Origin: Desulfotomaculum sp.
GTDB taxonomy: Bacteria > Bacillota > Desulfotomaculia > Desulfotomaculales > Nap2-2B
Length of the DNA: 64,000 bases
Direction of reading: 5' to 3'
NCBI GenBank assembly: GCA_003485325.1
Contig: DMZI01000035.1
Span: 3,487 to 67,486, forward strand
Below, piece by piece: positions 21,000 through 31,034 of this stretch (positions within the stretch are counted from its first letter, which is position 1; each line of letters starts with the position of its first letter). Made by a program: the position numbers and the translations under genes. The notes under the pieces are model-generated. The model was not told the DNA's origin, did not search any database, and worked only from the letters and a program-made list of their open reading frames with translations.

Positions 21000-21822
21000 A
21001 TCAGTACAGAGACAAAAACCCGGCCGGTTATCTATATTATTTCGGATTCAATCGGTGAAACGGCGGAACTGGTAGCCTTGGCCGCGGCCAGCCAATTTAA
21101 TTCGGGAAAAGTTAACATTCGCAAGGTGCCTTATGTAAACAATCCGGAAGAAATTCCGGAAATTGTTGCAGAAGCCAGCGCATTTTCCTGTATGATTGTA
21201 TATACTCTTATTCTGCCTGGTTTAAGAGAAATATTGGAAGCTGAGGCCCTTAAATACGGCATCCCAACTGTAGATATCATGACGCCAATGCTTGAGGCTT
21301 TAGGTAAAATAGAAGGTAAGCCTCCAAGGTTGGAACCGGGCCTTGTCCGGAAAGTTGACGAAGAGTATTTTCGTAAAGTTGAAGCTATTGATTTTGCCGT
21401 TAAATATGATGATGGGAAAGATTCCCGGGGCTTGCTTAAAGCTGACATTGTAATTATAGGAGTCAGCCGGACGTCGAAAACACCATTATGTACGTATCTT
21501 GCCCATAAAAGGATTTTAGCTGCAAATGTACCCTTGGCGCCTGAAGTCATTCCTCCTGAGGAGATATTTAAACTGCCGCCGCATAGAGTTATTGGTTTGA
21601 CAATTCTCCCTCAGCAGCTCCACGAGATCCGCCAGGAACGCCTAAAGGCATTAGAGCTGACTGCCAGCGCCGATTATACCAGAATGGAGCGAATTTTAAA
21701 GGAACTGGAATATGCCCAGGGGATTATGCAAAAATTAAACTGCAAGGTTATAGATGTGACAAACAGGGCAGTAGAGGAAACAGCCAGCAAAGTGCTGGAA
21801 ATTTACTACAGAGGTGAAAGGA

Positions 21823-21851
<29 letters not shown>
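21000..21851 (+). CDS. Pyruvate, phosphate dikinase regulatory protein (kinase/phosphorylase, DUF299); probable ATC start
   Basis: About 283 aa. This family reversibly (de)phosphorylates a Thr in PPDK, using ADP and phosphate. Seen: the N-terminal family motif SDSIGETAELV, AAASQFN, and the P-loop GVSRTSKTPLCTYLA (about residue 155). No ATG, GTG or TTG precedes the conserved N-terminus: the first TTG (21078) would delete SDSIGETAE. ATC 21000 lies 8 nt after GGAGG (20987-20991) and gives the expected length, so I annotate it as start, tentatively. The 3' end overlaps ppdK by 29 nt, its likely target. Confidence 0.9.
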
Positions 21852-24498
<2,647 letters not shown>

Positions 24499-24538
24499 AA
24501 GAAGAACAATAACCAAATGAATCTCAAAAGGGAAAATT

Positions 24539-25003
24539 ATGACTCAGTTTGACGATATAACAATAATATGTAGCGGCGTCGTCGGCCTAGCGGTTGGCGC
24601 CGCCGTTGCCGGTTTAGGGAGAAATATTTTACTTGCTGGAAAGGAATAATAGTTTTGGCCGTGAAACCAGAAGCAGGAACAGCCAGGTTGTCCATTACGG
24701 CTGTACTACCCGACAGGCTCATTAAAGGCAAGGACATGCGTTGAAGGAAACAGCCTGATTTGCCAGATTAGCGCACAGAATGGGATTACTTATAAAAGAA
24801 TAACGAAAACGATAGTCACTGATAAAGAAAATGAAACTGTTGAATTGGAGAAACTGAAAAAAACGGCGAAAGAAACGGCGAAAGAAACGGAGTAACCGGA
24901 TTGCGCCTGTTAACCAAAAGCGAAGTAAAGCGGTTAGAGCCAAACGTAAATGCAGCCTCAGCTTTATTTGTCCCTTCGACAGGAATAATTAATATTCATG
25001 AAT
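24539..25003 (+). pseudogene. Frameshifted, 3'-truncated FAD-dependent oxidoreductase (L-2-hydroxyglutarate oxidase-like)
   Basis: Reading through several frames recovers one protein: ITIICSGVVGLAVGAAVAGL with ILLAGKE, a stop, then SFGRETRSRNSQVVHYG, a frameshift near 24700 into YYPTGSLKARTCVEGNSLIC, QISAQNGITYKR and ELEKLKK, then another shift at about 24893 into GVTGLRLLTKSEVKRLEPNV and ALFVPSTGIINIHEF. This is the N-terminal third of a DAO/LhgO-type FAD enzyme, with its Rossmann motif altered. The rest is missing. At least one stop and two frameshifts make it non-functional. Confidence 0.85.
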
Positions 25004-25279
25004 TTAATAAAAAAGCCTCTGATTTTTTTACAGGATCAGGGCCTTTTTTATCATGGTTTAAGAAAGCGAACAAGGGCTTACCGGATTGGAAATCATTCAG
25101 CGTTTTAAAAAAGAAGGGAAATCTATTGGGATAGACATTATAAATTATCTTGATCAGGCTATTATGAAAAGAATAATAGATATGGAGTTTTTCAAATTGC
25201 TCCTTGATAAAAACGAAGATGGCGTCAGATATAAACTAGGTCCGAAAGCGTGGATATATTATTAAAAAGTAAAAACTTA
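25004..25279. other. Decayed sequence with a terminator-like hairpin and an unassigned ORF tail
   Basis: A hairpin with A-run and T-run (arms around 25006-25020 and 25033-25048) follows the pseudogene. Beyond it an open frame without start reads LTGLEIIQRFKKEGKSIG, then INYLDQAIMKRIIDMEF, ending at a TAA near 25264. I do not recognise the family. It is probably the remnant of another gene. Confidence 0.4.
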
Positions 25280-25393
25280 TTATCTGTATTTTTTTAAATC
25301 AACATGCATTTTTTTGTTTTTCTGGATCAGTCGATACCCCAGATAAGTAAATATTGTAAAAGTCAAAAGAAAAACCTTAGCTATTTTTTTCAT
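25280..25393 (-). CDS. Small membrane peptide, unknown function
   Basis: 37 aa beginning MKKIAKVFLLTFTIFTYLGY with one hydrophobic segment and a basic tail. ATG 25393 is preceded on the minus strand by AAAGAGGT at 7 nt, a good ribosome-binding site, which is the main reason for calling it. A 72-aa plus-strand frame overlaps it but has no RBS. No homologue can be named. Confidence 0.45.
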   Translation of the reverse strand: MKKIAKVFLLTFTIFTYLGYRLIQKNKKMHVDLKKYR

Positions 25394-25569
25394 TGTACAT
25401 ACCTCTTTATCCGTCAAGATTATAAAGATATCCCTTGCTACGTAATAATATTCGATTGCGGTTCAAGATATCCTTTATGTAAAAAGTGGTTGGGTGTTTT
25501 AACCCGGGTAAAAAGGTATTAATCTGTGAATAATAATTTGCAGCCATATGCTACAAATGGAGGTTGGAT

Positions 25570-25890
25570 ATGAAAAAAATCCTTCTCTTTCTGGCTGCAA
25601 AATATTTTCTTTTAGCAACCATCGTTTTCTTTTATTTTACGGGGTGTTTCCACAGCCATTTTTATAAACCTGAATTTTCCTCAAAACAAACATCTGTTTA
25701 TAAAAGTAATAAACTGGCCAAGGAAATCCTATTAAAGAAGTTTACCGTATCAGAGATTTTAAGATTCAAAAGAATGGCGAAAGACGGCCTTTCGCCTGGG
25801 GAAATAAAACAAATCGACAAGGCATTGCGGAGCCGTTTGTCCAGAAAAGATTACGAGAAAATCCGGCTCATCTTTCGGAACAAATTTTAA
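25570..25890 (+). CDS. Small exported or membrane-anchored protein, unknown function
   Basis: 106 aa. MKKILLFLAAKYFLLATIVF forms a signal or anchor helix ending in YFTGC, a possible lipobox Cys at about residue 28. The rest is a charged helical region (LAKEILLKKFTVSEILRFKR, GLSPGEIKQIDKALRSRLSR). A TTG at 25564 is in frame, but ATG 25570 lies 7 nt after GGAGG and is preferred. It stands alone between the decayed oxidoreductase and the broken copper-amine-oxidase-like gene. Family not recognised. Confidence 0.65.
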   Translation: MKKILLFLAAKYFLLATIVFFYFTGCFHSHFYKPEFSSKQTSVYKSNKLAKEILLKKFTVSEILRFKRMAKDGLSPGEIKQIDKALRSRLSRKDYEKIRLIFRNKF

Positions 25891-25930
25891 GTTAAGAAAT
25901 GTAAAGGCGATTTTATGAACCGCCATTCCT

Positions 25931-26263
25931 TTACACATTCAAATAGCCAAAAGCCATCCCATACTGACCCCCCGATAAGAACTGGCAATATAAGTTAATC
26001 ACTTCTTCCGGTTTCAATTCTGTTGAATACAGGTATACGTTTACTTGTTTTATCTGGTTGTCCCATTTTATAGTGGCCCCGAGTGTCTCAGTTATAAATT
26101 TCAGGGGAACCATGACTCTGTTATTAACTATTTACGGTTCTGTATCTCCGCTTATCTTTTTGCCGCTGACTATTATTTGTACGGGCGTTTGAGAGAAAGC
26201 GGGGCAGGGTACAAGAATGGATATTAAGAATACAATGATCAAAAAAAAGGCGCCTTTTTTGAT
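25931..26263 (-). pseudogene. Copper amine oxidase N-terminal-domain-like secreted protein, interrupted by an in-frame stop
   Basis: Read on the minus strand, a signal peptide (KKGAFFLIIVFLISILVPC, PAFSQ) leads into TPVQIIVSGKKISGDTEP, a TAA, and then in the same frame IVNNRVMVPLKFITETLGA, TIKWDNQIKQVNVYL, the stalk domain of Firmicute surface proteins. The stop falls inside the domain's conserved V-x-VNNRVMVPLRF motif. The 5' end has no ATG/GTG/TTG: an ATC at 26263 sits 9 nt after GGAGG. The C-terminus (PEEVINLYCQFLSGGQYG) looks like the start of a further domain that is cut short. Interpreted as a dead gene. Confidence 0.75.
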
Positions 26264-26383
26264 GGCAAACTCCCTCCTTGTTTCATGCGAAAAAGAAAAT
26301 AATAAGGGAATATTCAACAGAACAAGCCCAATTCCTTCCCCCAGACCCGGTATTGGCAACCAAGGAAATATATTATTGAAATA

Positions 26384-26398
26384 TTATAATAATTAAAA
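26384..26398. promoter_or_regulatory. Probable PerR operator upstream of dfx
   Basis: TTATAATAATTAAAA agrees with the PerR box TTATAATNATTATAA at all but one position. It overlaps a possible TTGAAA -35 (26376-26381). A perfect TATAAT (26429-26434) lies downstream. PerR derepresses peroxide-defence genes in Firmicutes, which fits the genes that follow. Confidence 0.7.
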
Positions 26399-26501
26399 AA
26401 TATTCATTAAAAAAGGGGGAATTTCAATTATAATAGTTTAAGGAGGAAGAGAACCAATAGAAAAGTAAAATGTAGTGATTTTAAAAAAGGAGGCATGGAA
26501 A

Positions 26502-26882
26502 ATGACGGAACAAAAACAGGTTTACAAATGCAGTATTTGCGGGAACATTGTTGAGGTTCTTCATTCGGGAAAAGGGGAACTGGTTTGCTGTAATAAGCCT
26601 ATGCTGCTGTTAAAGGAGAATACGGTTGATGCTTCCTTGGAAAAGCATGTTCCGGTTATAGAAAAAACTGATGGACAAGTTCTTATAAGAGTCGGCAGTC
26701 AGCCTCATCCGATGGAAGAAAAGCATTTTATTGAGTGGGTGGAACTGTTTTCTGACGGCAAGGTATACAGGCAGTTTTTAAAACCGGGAGAGAAAACGGA
26801 GGTCGATTTTGCCATCCGGTCTCAGAATGTTACAGCAAGGGCATATTGCAACATTCATGGTATTTGGAGTTCTTCAGCCTAA
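26502..26882 (+). CDS. dfx: Desulfoferrodoxin (superoxide reductase)
   Basis: 126 aa, two domains. The N-terminal desulforedoxin-type rubredoxin centre has CSICGN (residues 10-15) and vicinal CC (about 29-30). The C-terminal catalytic centre II has H-x-P/H motifs ([26 protein letters not shown]) and the Cys/His pair AYCNIHGIW. It reduces superoxide to H2O2 without releasing O2, with electrons from rubredoxin. ATG 26502 lies 8 nt after AAAGGAGG; the frame extends upstream to 26475 without RBS. First gene of the oxidative-stress group. Confidence 0.96.
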   Translation: MTEQKQVYKCSICGNIVEVLHSGKGELVCCNKPMLLLKENTVDASLEKHVPVIEKTDGQVLIRVGSQPHPMEEKHFIEWVELFSDGKVYRQFLKPGEKTEVDFAIRSQNVTARAYCNIHGIWSSSA

Positions 26883-26892
26883 CCAAGGAGGA

Positions 26893-26919
26893 ATGCTGAT
26901 GTATCAAATAATCATTTGA
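26893..26919 (+). CDS. Eight-codon leader ORF overlapping the next start (or frameshift relic)
   Basis: MLMYQIII followed by TGA. It has the only ribosome-binding site in the gap (AAGGAGG, 26885-26891). Its TGA overlaps the TTG start of the ferritin-like gene (TTGA, 26916-26919). Either it couples translation of the downstream gene, or it is the true N-terminus separated by one missing base. Confidence 0.4.
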   Translation: MLMYQIII

Positions 26920-27407
26920 TAATACGTACTGAGGTGAAAGACCAGGATGTGCAGTTAAGGGGCCGTGACTACCACCCGGCAAGGCGTAAGGCTATTAAGA
27001 AAGGCTTGATAACGCTGCAGAACCTTGAAAGGATGGCTATTAATATATATCGTGGCCAGATTACTAAACAGCCGGTTAAAGAAAATACTCAGCTAATCTC
27101 GGCGATGTTGAATGAGATGATACATGTCCAGGACTTTCAAATGAAACTATATGAATTCGGGTTTCGCCCATGTATTTTAAGATATTTTTTTGCCCTGTTC
27201 GGACTGGTTATGGGTTGTTCCTCACGTATCCTGGGCATGAGAATGGCTTTAAAAACTGATATTTGGGTAGAAAAGGAAGCTGTTAAACACTATACTAAGT
27301 TGCTAAGAACTATTGACTGGGACCAGGATACGCGCAAAGTACTGGAAAAAGACCTTGCTGATAAACAGGAGCATGTAAGACGCTGGGAGAAATTAATATC
27401 TGTCTAA
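26916..27407 (+). CDS. COQ7/ferritin-like diiron protein
   Basis: 163 aa. Family features: LERMAINIYRGQ (first Glu), LNEMIHVQDF (ExxH), GFRPCILRYFFALFGLVMGC, then WVEKEAVKHYTKLL and a final KQEHVRRWE. These match the layout of COQ7-type diiron monooxygenases, although the last ExxH is KQEH. There is no ubiquinone pathway here, so an O2- or peroxide-handling role alongside superoxide reductase and rubrerythrin is more likely (inference). Start TTG 26916 lacks its own RBS; see the overlapping leader ORF. Confidence 0.75.
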   Translation: MIIRTEVKDQDVQLRGRDYHPARRKAIKKGLITLQNLERMAINIYRGQITKQPVKENTQLISAMLNEMIHVQDFQMKLYEFGFRPCILRYFFALFGLVMGCSSRILGMRMALKTDIWVEKEAVKHYTKLLRTIDWDQDTRKVLEKDLADKQEHVRRWEKLISV

Positions 27408-27459
27408 TAATTATCGAATTGCAACATAATACAACTTCAGCATTAAGGAGGTTTTCATT

Positions 27460-28035
27460 ATGAAAAGTTTAAAAGGGACCCAAACAGAGAAAAATCTTTT
27501 AGCAGCTTTTGCCGGTGAATCACAGGCCAGGAACCGCTATACATACTTCGCATCTCAAGCAAAAAAGGATGGTTACGAGCAGATAGCGGCAATATTTCTG
27601 GAGACTGCAGATAATGAAAAAGAACATGCCAAGAGATTCTTTAGGTTTTTAGAAGGCGGTAACGCTGAGATTAAAGCTGCTTTCCCGGCAGGTGTGATCG
27701 GAAGCGTCAGAGAAAATCTTAAGGATGCTGCAAAAGGGGAAAATGAAGAACACAGCCAAATTTATCCTGAATTTGCACGTATTGCGGATAAAGAGGGATT
27801 TTCCGAGATAGCGCAGGCTTTTAGGGCAATAGCTGTTTCTGAGAAACAGCATGAAAAACGTTACCTGAAGCTTATGGAGAACGTAGAAAAAAATATGACC
27901 TTTAAAAGGGAAGAAGTGGTCAGGTGGAGATGCAGAAATTGCGGGTATATTCACGAAGGAACTGCTGCGCCGGAAATATGTCCTGCGTGCATACATCCCC
28001 AGGCATATTTTGAAATTCTTGCAGAAAACTATTAA
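27460..28035 (+). CDS. rbr: Rubrerythrin
   Basis: 191 aa. A ferritin-like four-helix diiron domain (LLAAFAGESQARNRYTYFAS, ETADNEKEHAKRF, ARIADKEGF, AVSEKQHEKRY) is followed by a C-terminal rubredoxin domain (CRNCGYIHEG...CPACIHPQAYFE). It reduces H2O2 to water in anaerobes, with electrons via rubredoxin/flavoprotein. RBS AAGGAGG precedes the ATG. It likely shares regulation with dfx. Confidence 0.97.
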   Translation: MKSLKGTQTEKNLLAAFAGESQARNRYTYFASQAKKDGYEQIAAIFLETADNEKEHAKRFFRFLEGGNAEIKAAFPAGVIGSVRENLKDAAKGENEEHSQIYPEFARIADKEGFSEIAQAFRAIAVSEKQHEKRYLKLMENVEKNMTFKREEVVRWRCRNCGYIHEGTAAPEICPACIHPQAYFEILAENY

Positions 28036-28263
28036 ACTCATTGAAAACTACCCGATTATTAGGCAAGCCGTACAGACTGTTTGGCTCGCCTTAAAAAAAC
28101 GGTTTTTACTGGGGATAAGAGAACCTCTTCAAGAACTTTTTGGAATCCAATATGAGGTTATTTAACTGGCCGGTTGAAAGAAGCAGATTGGTCGATTTTG
28201 TTTTCGATTACACTGCAGGGATAAAACAATAAAAATTAGAATAATCAATAATAAGGTGAAATC
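28036..28263. other. Non-coding or decayed spacer after rbr
   Basis: GGCAAGCC (28062-28069) and GGCTCGCC (28083-28090) form a hairpin that may end the rbr transcript, though no T-run follows directly. Further on, short frames such as FNWPVERSRLVDFVFDYTAG are open but have no start and no recognisable family. Confidence 0.35.
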
Positions 28264-28551
28264 ATGAATAAAAATCAATTTTACTTTTTAATGGCGATCA
28301 TATTTACTATAATAATTGCTGTCTTTTCCGTTCAGAATGCTGAAGGTGTATCTATTAACTTTCTCCTCTGGAGGGTGCAAAATGTTTCAAAAATAGTTGT
28401 AATACTTCTATCTGCATTATTAGGGTCTTTGGTTACGCTTTGTTCAGTGTTTGTCTGGCAGCTTAAAAAATGGAGTTATATCCTTCAGCTTGAAGCGCAG
28501 ATCAAAGACCTCAAAAAGAAATTGGAAACTGGCAATTCCAAACAATCTTGA
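28264..28551 (+). CDS. LapA domain (DUF1049) membrane protein
   Basis: 95 aa with two transmembrane helices (FYFLMAIIFTIIIAVFSVQN, IVVILLSALLGSLVTLCSVF) separated by the short conserved loop VSINFLLWRVQ, and a cytoplasmic coiled tail (LQLEAQIKDLKKKLE). This is the LapA/DUF1049 fold, linked in other bacteria to envelope assembly. The role here is unknown. AAGGTGAAATC precedes the ATG. It sits inside the oxidative-stress cluster. Confidence 0.82.
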   Translation: MNKNQFYFLMAIIFTIIIAVFSVQNAEGVSINFLLWRVQNVSKIVVILLSALLGSLVTLCSVFVWQLKKWSYILQLEAQIKDLKKKLETGNSKQS

Positions 28552-28589
28552 ACAAATAGGCAATATATGATTGTTGGAGGTGTAAAGTA

Positions 28590-29283
28590 TTGAATTCTAA
28601 AGCATTGTACAATTTAAGCTATGGCCTTTATGTTATTGCTTCAAAGAAGGGAAGCCTGCTGAACGGACAGGTTGCCAACACCGTCTTCCAAATCTCAAGC
28701 GAACCAATGACTATTGCAATCAGCCTTAACAAAAAAAACCTGACCAATGAGTATGTACGGGAAAGCAAGTCATTTTCTCGTTTCAGTGTTGTCACAGGAC
28801 GTTCCTTTTTCATTAATCGGACAATTTGGTTTCAAAAGCGGCAGAGACACTGACAAATTTAACGGTATCAACTATTTATTAAGTAAGGATGGAATTCCAT
28901 ATCTTGTCGATAATACACTGGCTTATATGGGTGCCAGGGTTATCAATGAGATTGACGCATTGACACATACGGTCTTTATAGGGGAGGTTACTGAGGCGGA
29001 GTTACTAAAGGAAGGGACTCCGATGACTTACGCATATTATCAGCAAGTTAAAAAGGGAAGCGTGAGCCGGAACGCGCCTACTTATATTAAAAGCCAGGCT
29101 CCGGAAGCGGCAGCGACGGAAAAAGCGGGGAAATTCGTTTGTTCTGTCTGTGGTTATATCTATGATCCCGAAATGGGTGATCCGGATAATGGCGTACCGG
29201 CCGGCACGCCATTTGAAAAACTTCCTTCCGGTTGGGGTTGCCCTGTATGCGGGGCTGCCAAATCTGAATTTAAAGAAGTATAG
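28590..29283 (+). pseudogene. Flavin reductase-rubredoxin fusion (high-molecular-weight rubredoxin, Hrb-type) with a frameshift
   Basis: Two frames join into one protein of about 230 aa. Frame 1, from TTG 28590 (RBS GGAGGTG), reads NLSYGLYVIASKKGSLLNGQ to YVRESKSFS. Near 28775-28780 one extra base shifts the sequence into [18 protein letters not shown], with the rest of the FMN-binding flavin-reductase domain and a C-terminal rubredoxin ([18 protein letters not shown], then [13 protein letters not shown]). In Moorella, Hrb passes electrons from NADH to rubrerythrin and flavodiiron proteins. All parts are present apart from the single-base shift, which could be a recent mutation, programmed shifting or a sequencing error. 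Confidence 0.85.
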
Positions 29284-29298
29284 CCTGCAGAGAAAACT

Positions 29299-29400
29299 TC
29301 CAGGTCTTTAAAAGGCACAAAAACAGAAAAGAATGTCTCCAAAGCTTTTATAGGAGAATCCCAGGCCAGAAATCTATATGCTACGAAGAAGGATTCTCTG
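29299..29400 (+). pseudogene. Rubrerythrin N-terminal fragment
   Basis: SLKGTKTEKNVSKAFIGESQ and ARNLYATKKDS align with the N-terminus of the rubrerythrin at 27460 (SLKGTQTEKNLLAAFAGESQ, ARNRYTYF). There is no start codon and the remaining diiron and rubredoxin domains are absent. It is in frame with the Hrb stop codon. Remnant of a second rbr copy. Confidence 0.8.
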
Positions 29401-29728
29401 ATCGGGGTGAAAAGAAACCCTCATTTTATTTTCATTTACAGGACAGCCAATAGCTTTAAACTGGGAAGAGAGTTCAGAGGTATAATCCCATCAGGTAAGG
29501 AGCGGGTGCGTAGCCAGGGGTATAATTTTGAAAAAACCTGTATATCATAATCCCGTAGGCTTTGTTATGCTGTAAGATACGCAGTGTGTTGGAAAGGTTT
29601 TCTGATGCAGTCCGGCGCACTTTGCATAAATTATCAAGATATTTAGTTTAAAAAACTTTCTTCAAAATAACTACTTAATACGGTCTGCTTTAGTAGCAAT
29701 AATTTATATAGGTTGATGCATTTGTATG
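29401..29728. other. Intergenic, no recognisable gene
   Basis: AT-rich sequence between the rubrerythrin fragment and a strong promoter. One frame stays open from the fragment to about 29550 but resembles nothing known. No hairpin with T-run is evident. Confidence 0.4.
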
Positions 29729-29757
29729 TTGACAATTGACTATATATACAGTATATT
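29729..29757 (+). promoter_or_regulatory. Strong sigma-A promoter
   Basis: Consensus TTGACA (29729-29734), a 17-bp spacer and TATATT (29752-29757). It would drive the small Cys-containing ORF at 29859 and the SCP2-type genes. Confidence 0.7.
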
Positions 29758-29858
29758 TTATAAAATACATAAATTATGCAATCACAAAATATTATTAAAA
29801 TGGAATATATTAAAAAAGAAGTTAAAGAATCGCTAATTTATTGGCTAAGCAGACATCC

Positions 29859-30014
29859 ATGCCGTTAAAGCGGCGCCAGCAGGAGGATGATTCTCCAGCT
29901 TGTCCTTTTGTGGTGAACCCTGATTGTCCTTGTATCGGAAAGACGGAGCATGATCCTAAAAAATATGAAAACTCCATTGCTGATCAACTCAATCGGAAGC
30001 GGGGTGGTTTATGA
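29859..30014 (+). CDS. Small Cys-containing protein, unknown
   Basis: 51 aa beginning MPLKRRQQEDDSPACPFVVN and continuing PDCPCIGKTEHDPKKYENS. Three Cys residues in ACPF...DCPC suggest a metal or redox site. It lies about 100 nt downstream of a near-consensus promoter but lacks a good RBS; an AGGAGG occurs inside the frame. Family not recognised. Alternatively the transcript is a long leader for the SCP2-type gene. Confidence 0.4.
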   Translation: MPLKRRQQEDDSPACPFVVNPDCPCIGKTEHDPKKYENSIADQLNRKRGGL

Positions 30015-30101
30015 ACAGTTAAAGATGTAATTTCTAAACAAGCACCAAGAAGTTCTCAGGATTTATTTTTATTTAAATTTCAATTTATAGGAGGTTATCT
30101 A

Positions 30102-30488
30102 ATGAAATTCGGTTCTAATGATTGGGCTAATGCATTTAAAGACGCAGTAAATAATGACGCTGCTTTTTTCAAGGGGTTGGCGGATCCTGCAAGCTTTACT
30201 TATAACATGGAACTTGCCGCCTCGGACAATAAATTTCATATCAGCTTTGTATCCGGTAAAGTGACTTGGGCAGGTGAACCGAAATTTAAGGATGAAGATT
30301 TAACTTTCGTAATTGTGGCAGATAGTGATACATGGAAAAAGATTGCTTCCGGACAGGAGCAAGCCACAAAAATGTTGGCCATGGGTAAAGTGAAAATGCT
30401 TAAGGGGCCTGTTGACGCAGCAATTAAAAATGCTGGCGCTTTCAATAGTTTTTTGGCAGCTGCAGGAAAAGTCCCTACTGAGTATTAA
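30102..30488 (+). CDS. SCP2 sterol-carrier-like domain protein
   Basis: 128 aa, a stand-alone SCP2-like fold (DWANAFKDAVNNDAAFFKGL, FVSGKVTWAGEPKFKDEDLTF, MLAMGKVKMLKGPVDAAIKN). Such proteins bind acyl chains or other hydrophobic ligands. The physiological ligand in anaerobes is not known. The strong RBS AGGAGG precedes the ATG. The next gene encodes a related protein, so the two may work as a pair. Confidence 0.85.
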   Translation: MKFGSNDWANAFKDAVNNDAAFFKGLADPASFTYNMELAASDNKFHISFVSGKVTWAGEPKFKDEDLTFVIVADSDTWKKIASGQEQATKMLAMGKVKMLKGPVDAAIKNAGAFNSFLAAAGKVPTEY

Positions 30489-30518
30489 AATAAATTTATT
30501 GACAGGGTGGGGTCAAAT

Positions 30519-30935
30519 GTGAATTTGGAACTTGTCGATGGAGATCAAGCGAATGGCTTGTGTTTTTTACTGAATATGCTCTTGACCCAAAATCTAAATA
30601 ATGCCGACAAGCAGCAGCTTGCTCAGAAGATGAAATGTTCTATCGGTATAAATGGTGTCGATACAGATCAAAAGGCAACTCTTATTTTTAACAATAACCT
30701 GGTCATTAAAAATGACTTTGCGGAACCACTGAAATTGGTTATTAAAGCTACTACGGACCAAATACTTGATGTTTCTCAGGTAAAAGTAATCGGCGGGTTG
30801 CTGCCTGTGGGGTTTTTTACTAAAAGAGGCTGGGGAATAATTAAAGAAATTCTAAAAGGCAAATTGGTAATCAAAGGATTATTAACTCATCCTGTTACAG
30901 CAATCAGGTTTATTGCAATAGTTTCTGTGGCATAG
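30519..30935 (+). CDS. SCP2-like protein
   Basis: 138 aa. MNLELVDGDQANGLCFLLNM, LTLNN-like linker, KCSIGINGVDTDQKATLIFN, LKLVIKATTDQILDVSQVKV. The central beta-strand pattern resembles an SCP2 domain, more divergent than its neighbour. It ends in a hydrophobic C-terminal stretch (LLTHPVTAIRFIAIVSVA). A GTG at 30507 lies inside the RBS GGGTGGGG, so GTG 30519, at 6-nt spacing, is preferred. It is cotranscribed with the SCP2 gene 30 bp upstream and followed by a strong terminator. Confidence 0.75.
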   Translation: MNLELVDGDQANGLCFLLNMLLTQNLNNADKQQLAQKMKCSIGINGVDTDQKATLIFNNNLVIKNDFAEPLKLVIKATTDQILDVSQVKVIGGLLPVGFFTKRGWGIIKEILKGKLVIKGLLTHPVTAIRFIAIVSVA

Positions 30936-30967
30936 TTATTTATTAACATAAATTCAGTTAAATAACT

Positions 30968-31000
30968 AAAAAACCGGGATTAGGACGATCCCGGTTTTTT
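30968..31000. terminator. Bidirectional Rho-independent terminator
   Basis: Perfect 13-bp stem AAAAAACCGGGAT / ATCCCGGTTTTTT with a 7-nt loop. It ends the SCP2 genes on the plus strand and, because both flanks are A/T runs, could also end the minus-strand S-layer gene. Confidence 0.9.
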
Positions 31001-31034
31001 ATTGAATTTTTGATATTTTCACCCTTAATTAAAA

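Noticed and set aside
25304..25522. 72-codon plus-strand ORF
   Set aside because: No ribosome-binding site and antisense to a better-supported small minus-strand ORF.
26242..26260. A-run/GGCGCC/T-run palindrome resembling a terminator
   Set aside because: It lies in the signal-peptide codons (Lys-Lys-Gly-Ala-Phe-Phe) of the copper-amine-oxidase-like gene and has a very short GC core; similar GGCGCC sites occur elsewhere in the window.
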